DNA from: an uncultured Bacteroides sp.
GTDB lineage: Bacteria > Bacteroidota > Bacteroidia > Bacteroidales > Bacteroidaceae
Direction: 5' to 3'
NCBI GenBank assembly: GCA_900556625.1
Contig: USPQ01000028.1
Span: 1-29,244 of the forward strand
DNA length: 29,244 nt
Position numbers and translations under genes: made by a program. A model generated the notes under the pieces. That model searched no databases and had not been told where the DNA came from. It saw nothing but the letters and a program-made list of their open reading frames with translations. The first letter of the stretch is position 1; each line of letters begins with the position of its first letter. Of this stretch, positions 5,794 to 14,420 are shown in pieces.

Positions 5794-8700
5794 ATGAATA
5801 TCACAAAGTTAACATTTTTATTGAGAAGGAAACTGCGGAACAGCCTTATTTTTAGAAACTTTACCATTTTATCCGCTGCTATAATTTTATTCCCTTCGGG
5901 AGTGTTTGCCCAAGAAGGAAATGTGTCCATTCATATCAAAAATGGCACGGTAAAAACTTTCATGAAACAAGTAGAACAGCAAACGAGATATACTTTTGTA
6001 TACCGGAATCATGTTCTTAACGATCAGACTAAAGTGACAATTAGCTGCACAAAGAAACCTATCAGCGAAGCGCTCTCACAGGTATTTACTCCTTTGAATA
6101 TATCTTATTCATTTACCAACAACACCATCGTATTGGTAAAGCAGGAGACAGAACAAAGAAGTAATGAAAAGAGAGCGATTAAAGGAACCGTACTAGATGA
6201 AAGTGGAATTCCTATTATTGGCGCCAATGTCATGCAAGGAAAAGGAACCGGAGTCATTACAGATATTAACGGAAACTTTACCATTGTAGCAGATCCTAAC
6301 CAACCACTAACAGTATCTTATATTGGATTTGACTCACAACAAGTGAAAGCCGGCAATAAAAACAATCTGAAAATATATTTGAAAGAAAGTAGCATTGCAT
6401 TAAATGAGATAGTTGTAGTCGGCTATGGCTCCCAGTCCGAAAAACTAGTAACTACTTCTATCAGTAGCCTGAAAGTGGATGATCTGGACCAAGGCAGTGA
6501 CTACAATGTAGCTAAAATGCTGCAAGGTCGTACTCCTGGTGTAAATGTAGCCTCTGCCAGCGGTACCCCCGGTGAACAACCGAGTGTACGGGTACGCGGT
6601 ATTGCATCCATCACAGGTAACAGCACCCCATTGTATGTGGTCGATGGAGTTCCCAGTGAATCAATGCCTATGCTAAACCCCAACGACATCGAACGCATGG
6701 ACGTATTGAAAGATGCTTCAGCTGCTGCCATCTATGGTTCGCGAGCTAACAACGGTGTTGTCATCATCACCACAAAATCGGGGAACACCAACAGTAAAAC
6801 ACGCGTAAATGCCAGTGTACGCCACAGCCTTGGATGGATTGCCAACGATATACCAATGGCAAATGTAGCAGAATATACTCGTACTATGCAAGCAGCCGTA
6901 GATAATTGGAATGTGCAGAAGAAGGACACAAAATCATTCTTTATCCCCGACCGGATTACCGAAACAGACTGGCTCGGACTCATTCAACGTGATATAGCAC
7001 ACTCTACTACGGCATCTATCAATCTCTCGGGAGGTAATGAGAAAACTACCTTTTTCACCTCTGTGGGATTTAACGACCAACAAGGTATCATCCGTACCAG
7101 CGGATTCCAGCAAACCAACCTACGGGCAAAATTTACTCATCAGCTGAACAAATGGTTTAAACTGAATCTGAATCTCACAGGATCTTACAGCCGTTTCGAT
7201 AAAGTGGAAGAGTCATCTACCAGTTTGAAAGTGATTCGTACTGCCCGTGAAGAACAACCATGGATTGGAGCTTATCGGGAAGATGGAGGCTATACAGTGA
7301 TGTCAACAGAATTATGTCGTCATAATCCCGTTATGCTGATTAATGAAGAAGACTGGACTGTACATAAGAAACAAGGAGTAGCTGCCCTTAGTTTTGATAT
7401 TACTCCTATCAAAGGACTCAAATACACCCCCTCATTCAGCATATACGGTATTCTTGATGAAGAAAAGAAAACAATTTCAGAGAAACATGACGCACGTTCC
7501 AAAAATGCAGGATGGGGCGCACTTAGCGAACAGAAAAATGTAAGTTACCGATATGTTATAGACAACGTAATTTCGTATGAAAATAGTTGGGATAAACTAA
7601 CTTATTCAGCAATGCTTGGTCACTCATACGAAGAGTATAACTATGAAACTTTTGGAGCTTACAGTGATAATTACGCAAACGGTGCTTATCCTTCTTCCAG
7701 CTTCGGTCTGATAAATTCCGGTTCTAACATCTACGCAGGTAGTATCGGATATAATGCATATGCACTCGAATCTTATTTCGGACGTGCCGCCCTGAATTGG
7801 GATAATCGCTATATCTTAAATGTAACGATGCGTCGTGACGGTTCTTCACGTTTCTCAAAAGATAAACGTTATGGAACATTTCCTTCTGCTTCTTTCGCGT
7901 GGCGGATTATCAACGAACCTTTTTTCCCTAAAGGCACGCCACTGAATGACTTAAAGCTACGAGCCAGTTGGGGTAAGACTGGCAGTATGGATGGTATCAG
8001 TAACTGGGCAGCTATGTCATTAGTAACTTCGGGAGGAAATTCCTATAATGGTTCATCCGGTTTTAAAATCGGAGCAGATGCTGCGGATCTTATCTGGGAG
8101 AAAGCTAATCAGGTGAATGTCGGAATCAACGCAGAGCTATTCAACGGACGACTGGCGCTATCTGTAGACGGATACTATCAAAAGACAAGCGGATTACTTT
8201 ATAATATCAGTACACTTGCTACAACAGGATATACTACCCGGACAGCCAATATCGGCTCGCTGGAGAACAAAGGATTGGAAGTGATGGTGAGCGGTAAAAT
8301 ATTCGATGGTCCTTTTAAATGGGAGCTTGCTACTAACCTCTCCTATACAAAAAACAAACTATTGTCATTGGATGGAGTACTTGATATGAAAATCAACGGT
8401 GGTGGTGCCAATACCGGTAAAGTAATGCATGCTTTAATGGTAGGTAAACCGGTTAGTGCTTTCTATATGTTGCGTCAGGATGGTATTTATCAAACCGACC
8501 AGGAAGTACCAAGCAAACTCTACGCAAAAGGAGTACGTGCCGGTGATTGTAAGTACTTTGACTACAACAATGACGGAGACATCACAGACGATGACCGCAT
8601 GTATGTAGGAAAGGTTACACCTGACATTTATGGTGGTATCACTTCGACTATGAACTGGAAAAACTTCGACTTATCCATTTTCTGCCAATTTGCAGCCGGA

Positions 8701-9207
8701 GGTAAAATCCTGTCAGCATGGAAAGGCTGCGGGGGAACAGAAGGTACGGAACATCTCGGCTTGGCGTCCAGCAGTATCAAAGGTTACAAAAATGGCACAC
8801 TGGTCGATTCGGAACAATTCTATAACATATCAAAATATGCCGCCAACCATTACTGGAGGGGAGAAGGAACTAGCAACACTGTTCCACGCCCTACTTTGGC
8901 AGGCACGTTCACCGGCGGTTTCGGAAACAATCTTGTTTCTACCCGCTATCTGGAAGATGCTTCTTATTTCAAATTCAAAACCATCACATTGGGATATAGC
9001 CTTCCTCATTCTCTGTTGTCAAAAATACATGTAACGGGAGCTCGCATCTTTGTTTCTCTCGACAACTTTTTTACACTGACCAAATATTCCGGATATGATC
9101 CGGAATTCTCATACGAAAGTAATCCGACAGGCAACAGCTACGGAGCAGATTTCGGAGAACAAGCCACATTAAAGAGTTTTATCATAGGTGCAAGCATTAA
9201 CTTCTAA
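5794..9207 (+). CDS. SusC-like TonB-dependent receptor with STN signalling domain
   Basis: An outer-membrane transporter of 1137 residues from the ATG at 5794 (1151 if from 5752). The later start gives a basic N-terminus and hydrophobic core (FTILSAAIILFPSGVFA) ahead of a likely cleavage near AQEG. Then follow an STN domain (about 43-116: VSIHIKNGTVKTFMKQVEQQ), a carboxypeptidase-regulatory-like domain (about 128-200: GTVLDESGIPIIGANV), the plug (NEIVVVGYG, YVVDGVPSE, VLKDASAAAIYGSRANNGVV) and the beta-barrel. The STN domain marks it as a transducer that signals substrate binding to FecR, which fits the sigma/FecR pair upstream. With the SusD protein 10 bp downstream it should form the import complex. 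The substrate is not visible from sequence; the linked enzymes suggest a phosphodiester-bearing ligand. Confidence 0.95.
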   Translation: MNITKLTFLLRRKLRNSLIFRNFTILSAAIILFPSGVFAQEGNVSIHIKNGTVKTFMKQVEQQTRYTFVYRNHVLNDQTKVTISCTKKPISEALSQVFTPLNISYSFTNNTIVLVKQETEQRSNEKRAIKGTVLDESGIPIIGANVMQGKGTGVITDINGNFTIVADPNQPLTVSYIGFDSQQVKAGNKNNLKIYLKESSIALNEIVVVGYGSQSEKLVTTSISSLKVDDLDQGSDYNVAKMLQGRTPGVNVASASGTPGEQPSVRVRGIASITGNSTPLYVVDGVPSESMPMLNPNDIERMDVLKDASAAAIYGSRANNGVVIITTKSGNTNSKTRVNASVRHSLGWIANDIPMANVAEYTRTMQAAVDNWNVQKKDTKSFFIPDRITETDWLGLIQRDIAHSTTASINLSGGNEKTTFFTSVGFNDQQGIIRTSGFQQTNLRAKFTHQLNKWFKLNLNLTGSYSRFDKVEESSTSLKVIRTAREEQPWIGAYREDGGYTVMSTELCRHNPVMLINEEDWTVHKKQGVAALSFDITPIKGLKYTPSFSIYGILDEEKKTISEKHDARSKNAGWGALSEQKNVSYRYVIDNVISYENSWDKLTYSAMLGHSYEEYNYETFGAYSDNYANGAYPSSSFGLINSGSNIYAGSIGYNAYALESYFGRAALNWDNRYILNVTMRRDGSSRFSKDKRYGTFPSASFAWRIINEPFFPKGTPLNDLKLRASWGKTGSMDGISNWAAMSLVTSGGNSYNGSSGFKIGADAADLIWEKANQVNVGINAELFNGRLALSVDGYYQKTSGLLYNISTLATTGYTTRTANIGSLENKGLEVMVSGKIFDGPFKWELATNLSYTKNKLLSLDGVLDMKINGGGANTGKVMHALMVGKPVSAFYMLRQDGIYQTDQEVPSKLYAKGVRAGDCKYFDYNNDGDITDDDRMYVGKVTPDIYGGITSTMNWKNFDLSIFCQFAAGGKILSAWKGCGGTEGTEHLGLASSSIKGYKNGTLVDSEQFYNISKYAANHYWRGEGTSNTVPRPTLAGTFTGGFGNNLVSTRYLEDASYFKFKTITLGYSLPHSLLSKIHVTGARIFVSLDNFFTLTKYSGYDPEFSYESNPTGNSYGADFGEQATLKSFIIGASINF

Positions 9208-9217
9208 AACTAACGAT

Positions 9218-10612
9218 ATGAAAAATATAAAACTATTATTCACTCTGGTTTTAATGACCATAACTGTACTCGGCACGAGCTGTTCTGACTGGCTGGACGA
9301 CATCAGCCCCCGACATGCAATTCCTCAATCAGCCTTGACGGATGATGATCTCGAAAAGCTATTAAATGGAGTATACGCCACTATGGAAAATTATACATTC
9401 ACTTTCTGGTGGTTGGATGATATACAAGGGGAAAATTTCAAAGCAGGTCCCGGAGGAGGTCAAATTACAGACCCATGCGAAATGTCTCCCTCGTATACCA
9501 ATCAGGCAATTAACATTCTCTCCTTTTGGAGAAACTCATTTACAACATTGCATCAGGTCAATTTTCTCGTAGAAACTTATGAAGCTTCCGAAAATAAAGA
9601 AAGTGCTCTTATGAAAAAAGTAGGTGGTGTCTCTTACTATTTCCGTGCATTTATTTATTATCGTCTGGCCTCTCATTATGGAAATGTCCCCATCCTGCGT
9701 AAACGTTCAAAAGAGGTGGTTCCTATCTCTCCGGAAGCTGAAGTATGGACATTCATCGAAGAAGATTTGGGTAAAGCTATCCGCTTACTGTCAAAAGCAG
9801 ATTCCAAATGGTACGTATCTTCTGACGCAGCAAATGCACTTGCTGCACGTGTAGCTCTTTTCCAGAACAAGATGACGGATGCTGCAAACTATGCAGAAGC
9901 AGTATTAGCTAATTCCAGTTTCTCGCTCGCATCCACCGCTATGGATTTCTCTAAAAATTGGGTTGCAGGAAGTTCAAGTCCGGAAATTATATTTGCCTAT
10001 GTTAATAATTCAAGAGCATCCAGTCCTCTAAACTTCACATTATACGTTAATGACACGGACGGTTCATGGAATTATGCTCCATCTGATTGGTGTTATAGTA
10101 GTCTTTTTGCTGATGATAATACTCTTTCACGCAAAGGAGACGTACGGTTAAAAGCCACATTCACCAGCCAAGATGCCAACCGCGTAATCAAATATCCGAA
10201 TGGGACTTATCAATTGGCGGAAACGTCAGATTATACCTGCACACCGGTAGTAATCTCCCGTATTTCAGAAATGTATCTGATAAAAGCCGAAGCTCTCGGA
10301 AAAACGAACGGAGCCGCCGCATTAGTGGAATATATGAAAAAAAGATATACTACCGCTCCAAGTGAAGCAGCAATCAAAGCTCTATCGGACAAAGAATATC
10401 AGACATTGATCTTGGACGAACGCCGTCGTGAATTTTATGCTGAAGGCATGCGCTGGCAGGACATCAAACGTACAAATCGCTTAGAATTGCTAGAAACACT
10501 TGATGGTCGTACTTATCTGATGTATTATCCGATTCCTCAAGATGAGATTGACATGGCCGGTACGGTAGCCTACCCACAAAATCCCGGATATGCGGGATAT
10601 ACAGGAAATTAA
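9218..10612 (+). CDS. SusD/RagB-family surface lipoprotein
   Basis: A 464-residue lipoprotein from the ATG at 9218; an in-frame ATG at 9188 inside the susC end is less likely because the signal peptide starts at MKNIKLLFTLVLM. The lipobox is LGTSC, followed by SDWLDD, an acidic surface-export-like stretch. The SusD family is shown by the N-terminal segment DDDLEKLLNGVYATMENYTF, the TPR-like middle (YFRAFIYYRLASHYGNVPIL) and the C-terminal signature LDERRREFYAEGMRWQDIKR. It binds substrate at the cell surface and acts as the lid of the SusC transporter encoded immediately upstream. At 464 residues it is a little shorter than many SusD proteins but appears intact. Confidence 0.95.
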   Translation: MKNIKLLFTLVLMTITVLGTSCSDWLDDISPRHAIPQSALTDDDLEKLLNGVYATMENYTFTFWWLDDIQGENFKAGPGGGQITDPCEMSPSYTNQAINILSFWRNSFTTLHQVNFLVETYEASENKESALMKKVGGVSYYFRAFIYYRLASHYGNVPILRKRSKEVVPISPEAEVWTFIEEDLGKAIRLLSKADSKWYVSSDAANALAARVALFQNKMTDAANYAEAVLANSSFSLASTAMDFSKNWVAGSSSPEIIFAYVNNSRASSPLNFTLYVNDTDGSWNYAPSDWCYSSLFADDNTLSRKGDVRLKATFTSQDANRVIKYPNGTYQLAETSDYTCTPVVISRISEMYLIKAEALGKTNGAAALVEYMKKRYTTAPSEAAIKALSDKEYQTLILDERRREFYAEGMRWQDIKRTNRLELLETLDGRTYLMYYPIPQDEIDMAGTVAYPQNPGYAGYTGN

Positions 10613-10626
10613 TAACAAAACCTTAA

Positions 10627-12312
10627 ATGATTATTATGTGTATGACAACTATTAAAAATAAAGTACGGATATGCCCGTTCATATATATTGTTTGTCTTTT
10701 ATTATTTGCCGCATGCAGCAACGAAGACAATGCCGGGAAAGATATTCCTTCCGCAACTTTCTCAATCGCTCCCGAAAGAGGGCAAATAGAAGGTGAAATA
10801 CAATTCACTAACGCATCTTATGGAGGTAGTGGCAACTTTACTTATGTATGGGATTTCGGGGATGGAACGACTTCTACCGAAGAAAACCCGAAGCACGTGT
10901 ACAATGAGAAAGGTATATTTGTTGTTAGTTTGACCATAACCGACAGCAGTGGAAGATCGAACCTCTACCGGAAAACAATTGAAATTACCGATAAAGTAGT
11001 AGAAAAAGGAGACCTTACATTACTATGGACCTCCTCCACTCATTTAGCCAAGTTAGTTTCCAATTCCGCCGCTCTTTCTCCTGATGAAAAAACGGTTTAC
11101 ATCAATAGTAATGACCACATATTACATAGTTATGATGTAACTTCAGGTATTGAAAAATGGTCATTCGACATGACTGATCCATCTTGGGGAGCGCAGGCAA
11201 CAGGAGGCTCAAACATGACACCGTCTGTAGATACGGATGGTACAATCTACATTGGCACAGGTGACGGAAGCAATGGTAAACTATTTGCTATCAATCCTGA
11301 TGGAAATAAGAAATGGATTACTTTCAATGATCCGACTACCGGTTTCTGGAATAAAGGTAACGCCGCCAATGCCAAAATGCGTAGCGTGTCACCAGCATTT
11401 GATGATAAATATGTATACTGTGGTAATGGGGGAAGCACCGGTTCAATGATTGCGGTAGACAAAACAACAGGAAACCGTGTTAGCTATTTAACTAACGCAG
11501 ATGGTACCAGCGGTCCTGCCGGAGGTGTTTATGCAGGTCCTGTTATCTCCAAACAAGGAATGATGTATATCATGTGTACCAACTACGGAATGTTTGGTGT
11601 AGCAAAAGCTACTATGGCTAAAGACGACAATACTTTCAGCCCATGGGCATGGAGAGCATTTGACAGTGGTTTGAACAGCGGCTGTCATGCATCAATGGCC
11701 ATAGACAATGAAGGAAATGTATATGGCATGATTTATACATCTGATCTGACTACTACCATCTATTCCGTTGCCAGTGACGGTAGTGTACGTTGGACTACCC
11801 CTATTGAGAATACCGGCAAACAAGATCAGGGAGGAGTCGTTATCGGCACAGATGGCACTGTATATGCCTCATTGAAAAGTCAGGGAGATATGCCTGGCGG
11901 AATTGTTGCATTGTCAGCAGGTGGAACTATCAAATGGCAATATGAGATATCAGAAAGTGTCAGCAGTACTCCTGTTATTGATAAGGATGGACATATCTTG
12001 TTCGGTACGGAACGTGGTAATTTCTATATCCTTGACGCAAATGGTACTGACGCTATTGCCGTACTTGATGTGGCCGGAGCAATTGCTAACAGCGAAAGTG
12101 CTTATGCATCCGAATGGGCTGCAACACAAGGCAAATTCTGGAGTTCACCGGTAGTGGATGCAGACGGGACTATCTATGTGGCCATTACTAACACTCAAGA
12201 TGAATCGAAAAGTTTATTAGTGGCCCTGTCATCCAAATATGTGAAAGGATTACCAACAACAGGCTGGCCGATGCGTGCAAAAGACGCTCAACACACTGCT
12301 ACAGTAAAATAA
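10627..12312 (+). CDS. Lipoprotein with PKD domain and eight-bladed PQQ-type beta-propeller
   Basis: A 561-residue lipoprotein (in-frame ATGs at 10636 and 10642 are alternative starts). The lipobox is FAAC, Cys30, followed by SNEDN, suggesting surface exposure. Residues about 41-122 are a PKD domain (YVWDFGDGTTSTEENPKHVY, then GIFVVSLTITD). Residues about 130-561 hold eight blade-like repeats of the PQQ type, with recurring DxDGTIYIGT, LFAINPDGNKKW, SVASDGSVRW and SSPVVDADGTIYVA. No catalytic signature is evident; PQQ-like propellers often serve as binding or scaffold proteins. Placed 14 bp after susD, where Sus loci encode surface glycan-binding proteins, it most likely binds the substrate for the SusC/SusD pair. 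That role is inferred. Confidence 0.85.
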   Translation: MIIMCMTTIKNKVRICPFIYIVCLLLFAACSNEDNAGKDIPSATFSIAPERGQIEGEIQFTNASYGGSGNFTYVWDFGDGTTSTEENPKHVYNEKGIFVVSLTITDSSGRSNLYRKTIEITDKVVEKGDLTLLWTSSTHLAKLVSNSAALSPDEKTVYINSNDHILHSYDVTSGIEKWSFDMTDPSWGAQATGGSNMTPSVDTDGTIYIGTGDGSNGKLFAINPDGNKKWITFNDPTTGFWNKGNAANAKMRSVSPAFDDKYVYCGNGGSTGSMIAVDKTTGNRVSYLTNADGTSGPAGGVYAGPVISKQGMMYIMCTNYGMFGVAKATMAKDDNTFSPWAWRAFDSGLNSGCHASMAIDNEGNVYGMIYTSDLTTTIYSVASDGSVRWTTPIENTGKQDQGGVVIGTDGTVYASLKSQGDMPGGIVALSAGGTIKWQYEISESVSSTPVIDKDGHILFGTERGNFYILDANGTDAIAVLDVAGAIANSESAYASEWAATQGKFWSSPVVDADGTIYVAITNTQDESKSLLVALSSKYVKGLPTTGWPMRAKDAQHTATVK

Positions 12313-12324
12313 TTCAAATCAAAC

Positions 12325-12352
12325 AGGATAGGTTATTTCGATAGCCTATCCT
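12325..12352 (+). promoter_or_regulatory. 12-bp hairpin with TTCG loop between propeller and GDPD genes
   Basis: AGGATAGGTTAT (12325-12336) pairs with ATAGCCTATCCT (12341-12352), with one G-U pair, around a TTCG tetraloop. No T-run follows, so it is probably a processing or mRNA-stabilising element or a partial attenuator between the binding genes and the enzyme genes. Confidence 0.6.
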
Positions 12353-12382
12353 ACATTATCTAATAAATAAAATAAAAAGACT

Positions 12383-13348
12383 ATGAAGAAAGTATTTTTT
12401 CTTTTGGCAATCATCTTACTTGTATCCGGGCAAGTGATGTGTACCAGTTGCGGCTCTTCCAATGATGAATATGAAAACAAAAATCAGCCGACTCCTCCGG
12501 ATGATAATGAAGACCCGGAGGACCCAGGTGAAGAACCTGACACTAAAAGTTTAACAACCGACTTAAAGAATCTTTCCAGCAACACAAGTCTGAAAATGTG
12601 GACTTGCGCTCATCGTAGCAACACCTATAAGGGAATACGTGACGGAATTCCTGAAAATTCTATTCCCGCTATCCAATATGCAATAGAAGTCGGTGCCGAT
12701 ATGATTGAAATAGACCCTAGAGCTACTTCTGACGGAGTAATCGTAAATATGCACAATACAACCATTAATGCTACAACAAACGGAACTGGTGCTGTAGCCA
12801 ATATGACTTATCAAACTCTTTATCAATATTTTTTAAAAGGTTCTAAAGGTATCACTGAATACAAAGTGCCTACACTTGAGGAAGTATTGGATGCTGCGAA
12901 AGGCAAAATCTATGTTTGTGTCGATGTAAAAGAGAAGGGTCTTTTAGGTAAAATCATTAAAACGGTTGCAGAAAAAGGGATGATCGACCAGGTTTGCTAT
13001 TATACTGGTTCCAGTACATCATATATTGAAGAAATGAATACTATTAACCCTGGAGCCATTCCTTTTCCATGGGTATCCACTGCGGCAGAAGTAAAAGTCC
13101 TCGCCAAATATTACAGTAAAGTACAAATGGTACAATTCGGAATAGACAATGCATCTCTCACTGAACTAATGGGAGCTATTAAAGATGTCAAGTTAGTAAG
13201 TTATGCCAATCATTTAGATTGGGATAGCGATCTACTGAATAGTAAATATTCGCACCTTCAAACTTTTATAGATAACAAAATAGAAGTTGTGCAAACTGAT
13301 TACTCTGATCTTGTCAACTCTTATTTAAAAGAAAAAGGATTAAGATAA
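12383..13348 (+). CDS. Glycerophosphodiester phosphodiesterase-family lipoprotein
   Basis: A 321-residue protein that starts with a lipoprotein signal (lipid Cys probably C23 in MCTSC, followed by GSSNDEYE), then an acidic proline-rich linker at about 34-55 and a GDPD domain to the end. Family motifs are AHRSN (His77, Arg78), PENS (Glu91, Asn92), EIDPRATSDG (Glu109, Asp111) and the second-histidine motif at 124, which here reads HN where most members have HD; the usual HDxxLDRTT is weakened to HNTTINATT. GDPDs hydrolyse glycerophosphodiesters to glycerol-3-phosphate and an alcohol, metal-dependently. The lipid anchor and acidic tail suggest work at the cell surface, ahead of import. The altered motif may mean a changed substrate or metal site; both catalytic histidines remain. 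Confidence 0.88.
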   Translation: MKKVFFLLAIILLVSGQVMCTSCGSSNDEYENKNQPTPPDDNEDPEDPGEEPDTKSLTTDLKNLSSNTSLKMWTCAHRSNTYKGIRDGIPENSIPAIQYAIEVGADMIEIDPRATSDGVIVNMHNTTINATTNGTGAVANMTYQTLYQYFLKGSKGITEYKVPTLEEVLDAAKGKIYVCVDVKEKGLLGKIIKTVAEKGMIDQVCYYTGSSTSYIEEMNTINPGAIPFPWVSTAAEVKVLAKYYSKVQMVQFGIDNASLTELMGAIKDVKLVSYANHLDWDSDLLNSKYSHLQTFIDNKIEVVQTDYSDLVNSYLKEKGLR

Positions 13349-13414
13349 CTTTATAGGATAGTTTTTCATAGGTACCAAATATAGATCAAAACATTTTATT
13401 TAAGAAAAGCACGT

Positions 13415-14314
13415 ATGACAAGGAAAATTATATTTCTATTATCAGTTCTTCTGGTTTCATTATCTGCTGAAGCAGAATCCAGAATTGATAAACTATTGAG
13501 GAATCTTCACGACAAGAATTCTCAATATGTATTTGTTATAGCTCACCGTGGCGACTGGAGGAATGCTCCGGAGAACTCCATACAATGTATAGAGAATGCC
13601 ATCGCTATGGGAGCAGACATGGTGGAACTTGACATTCAGCAAACCAAAGACAACAACTTTATTTGTATGCATGACGCAACGCTAGACCGCACTTCAACAG
13701 GAAAAGGCGCCATTAAAAACTATACGACAACAGAACTAAAACAATTTGTGCTGAAAAGTGGAAACGGTATAAAGACCCGCCGATCCATACCCACTTTAGA
13801 AGAAGCGTTAATGACATGTAAAGATCGTATTCTGGTCAATATAGATAAAGGCGGAACATATATAAAGGAGATTCTTCCCATCATTCGAAAATGTGGAATG
13901 GAAAAACAAGTGATTATAAAAGGAAGGTATCCTGTCGAGAAAGTTCAAGAGGAATATGGAACCAATACCAGTATGCTCTATATGCCTATCATTCATTTAT
14001 GGAAAGAAGAAGATATAAAAGCGACCGAAAGTTTTATTAAAGACTTTACGCCAATAGCCTATGAACTCTGCTTCAAAGACGAACAGACTTCAAATTTAAA
14101 GGTTATTGATAAAATTGTACAATCTGGTAGCCGGGTATGGATGAATACTCTATGGGATAGTCTATGCGGTGGACATGATGACGAAAACGCCCTATTAGAA
14201 GGTAAAGATAAGCATTGGGGATGGATACTGGAACATAAGGCAACTATGATACAAACTGATCGTCCCCAAGAATTAATCAAATACTTAGAAGATAAAGGTT
14301 TAAGGAAACTATAA
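13415..14314 (+). CDS. Glycerophosphodiester phosphodiesterase, secreted (likely periplasmic)
   Basis: A 299-residue protein with a cleavable signal (IIFLLSVLLVSLSAEA, cut near residue 20) and no lipobox, so probably periplasmic. The GDPD domain has the full motif set: AHRGDW (His44, Arg45), APENS (Glu53), VELDIQQTKD (Glu71, Asp73) and MHDATLDRTSTG (His86, Asp87, Arg92). It is a paralogue of the lipoprotein encoded 66 bp upstream but lacks the linker. The pair suggests two steps: partial cleavage outside the cell, transport by SusC/SusD, and completion in the periplasm, releasing glycerol-3-phosphate or a similar product. The substrate (glycerophospho head groups, teichoic acid, or a phosphodiester-decorated glycan) is not decided by the sequence. 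Confidence 0.93.
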   Translation: MTRKIIFLLSVLLVSLSAEAESRIDKLLRNLHDKNSQYVFVIAHRGDWRNAPENSIQCIENAIAMGADMVELDIQQTKDNNFICMHDATLDRTSTGKGAIKNYTTTELKQFVLKSGNGIKTRRSIPTLEEALMTCKDRILVNIDKGGTYIKEILPIIRKCGMEKQVIIKGRYPVEKVQEEYGTNTSMLYMPIIHLWKEEDIKATESFIKDFTPIAYELCFKDEQTSNLKVIDKIVQSGSRVWMNTLWDSLCGGHDDENALLEGKDKHWGWILEHKATMIQTDRPQELIKYLEDKGLRKL

Positions 14315-14349
14315 AATACCAACAGCAACTTAACACATTTGCAAAAGAA

Positions 14350-14388
14350 AAAGGCCAATTCACCCCCATGAATTGACCTTTATTTTTT
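14350..14388. terminator. Bidirectional terminator between convergent genes
   Basis: AAAGGCCAATTCA and TGAATTGACCTTT form a 13-bp stem with one mismatch, around a short C-rich loop. It is followed by ATTTTTT on the plus strand and preceded by an A-run that gives a U-tract on the minus strand. It ends the GDPD operon and the SGNH gene reading toward it. Confidence 0.75.
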
Positions 14389-14420
14389 CTATCTGTCTCT
14401 GTTATAATCTTTCATTCCTG

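Noticed and set aside
12383..13348. Pseudogene because of the altered HD motif
   Set aside because: The frame is intact, with signal, both histidines and the acidic metal-binding residues present.
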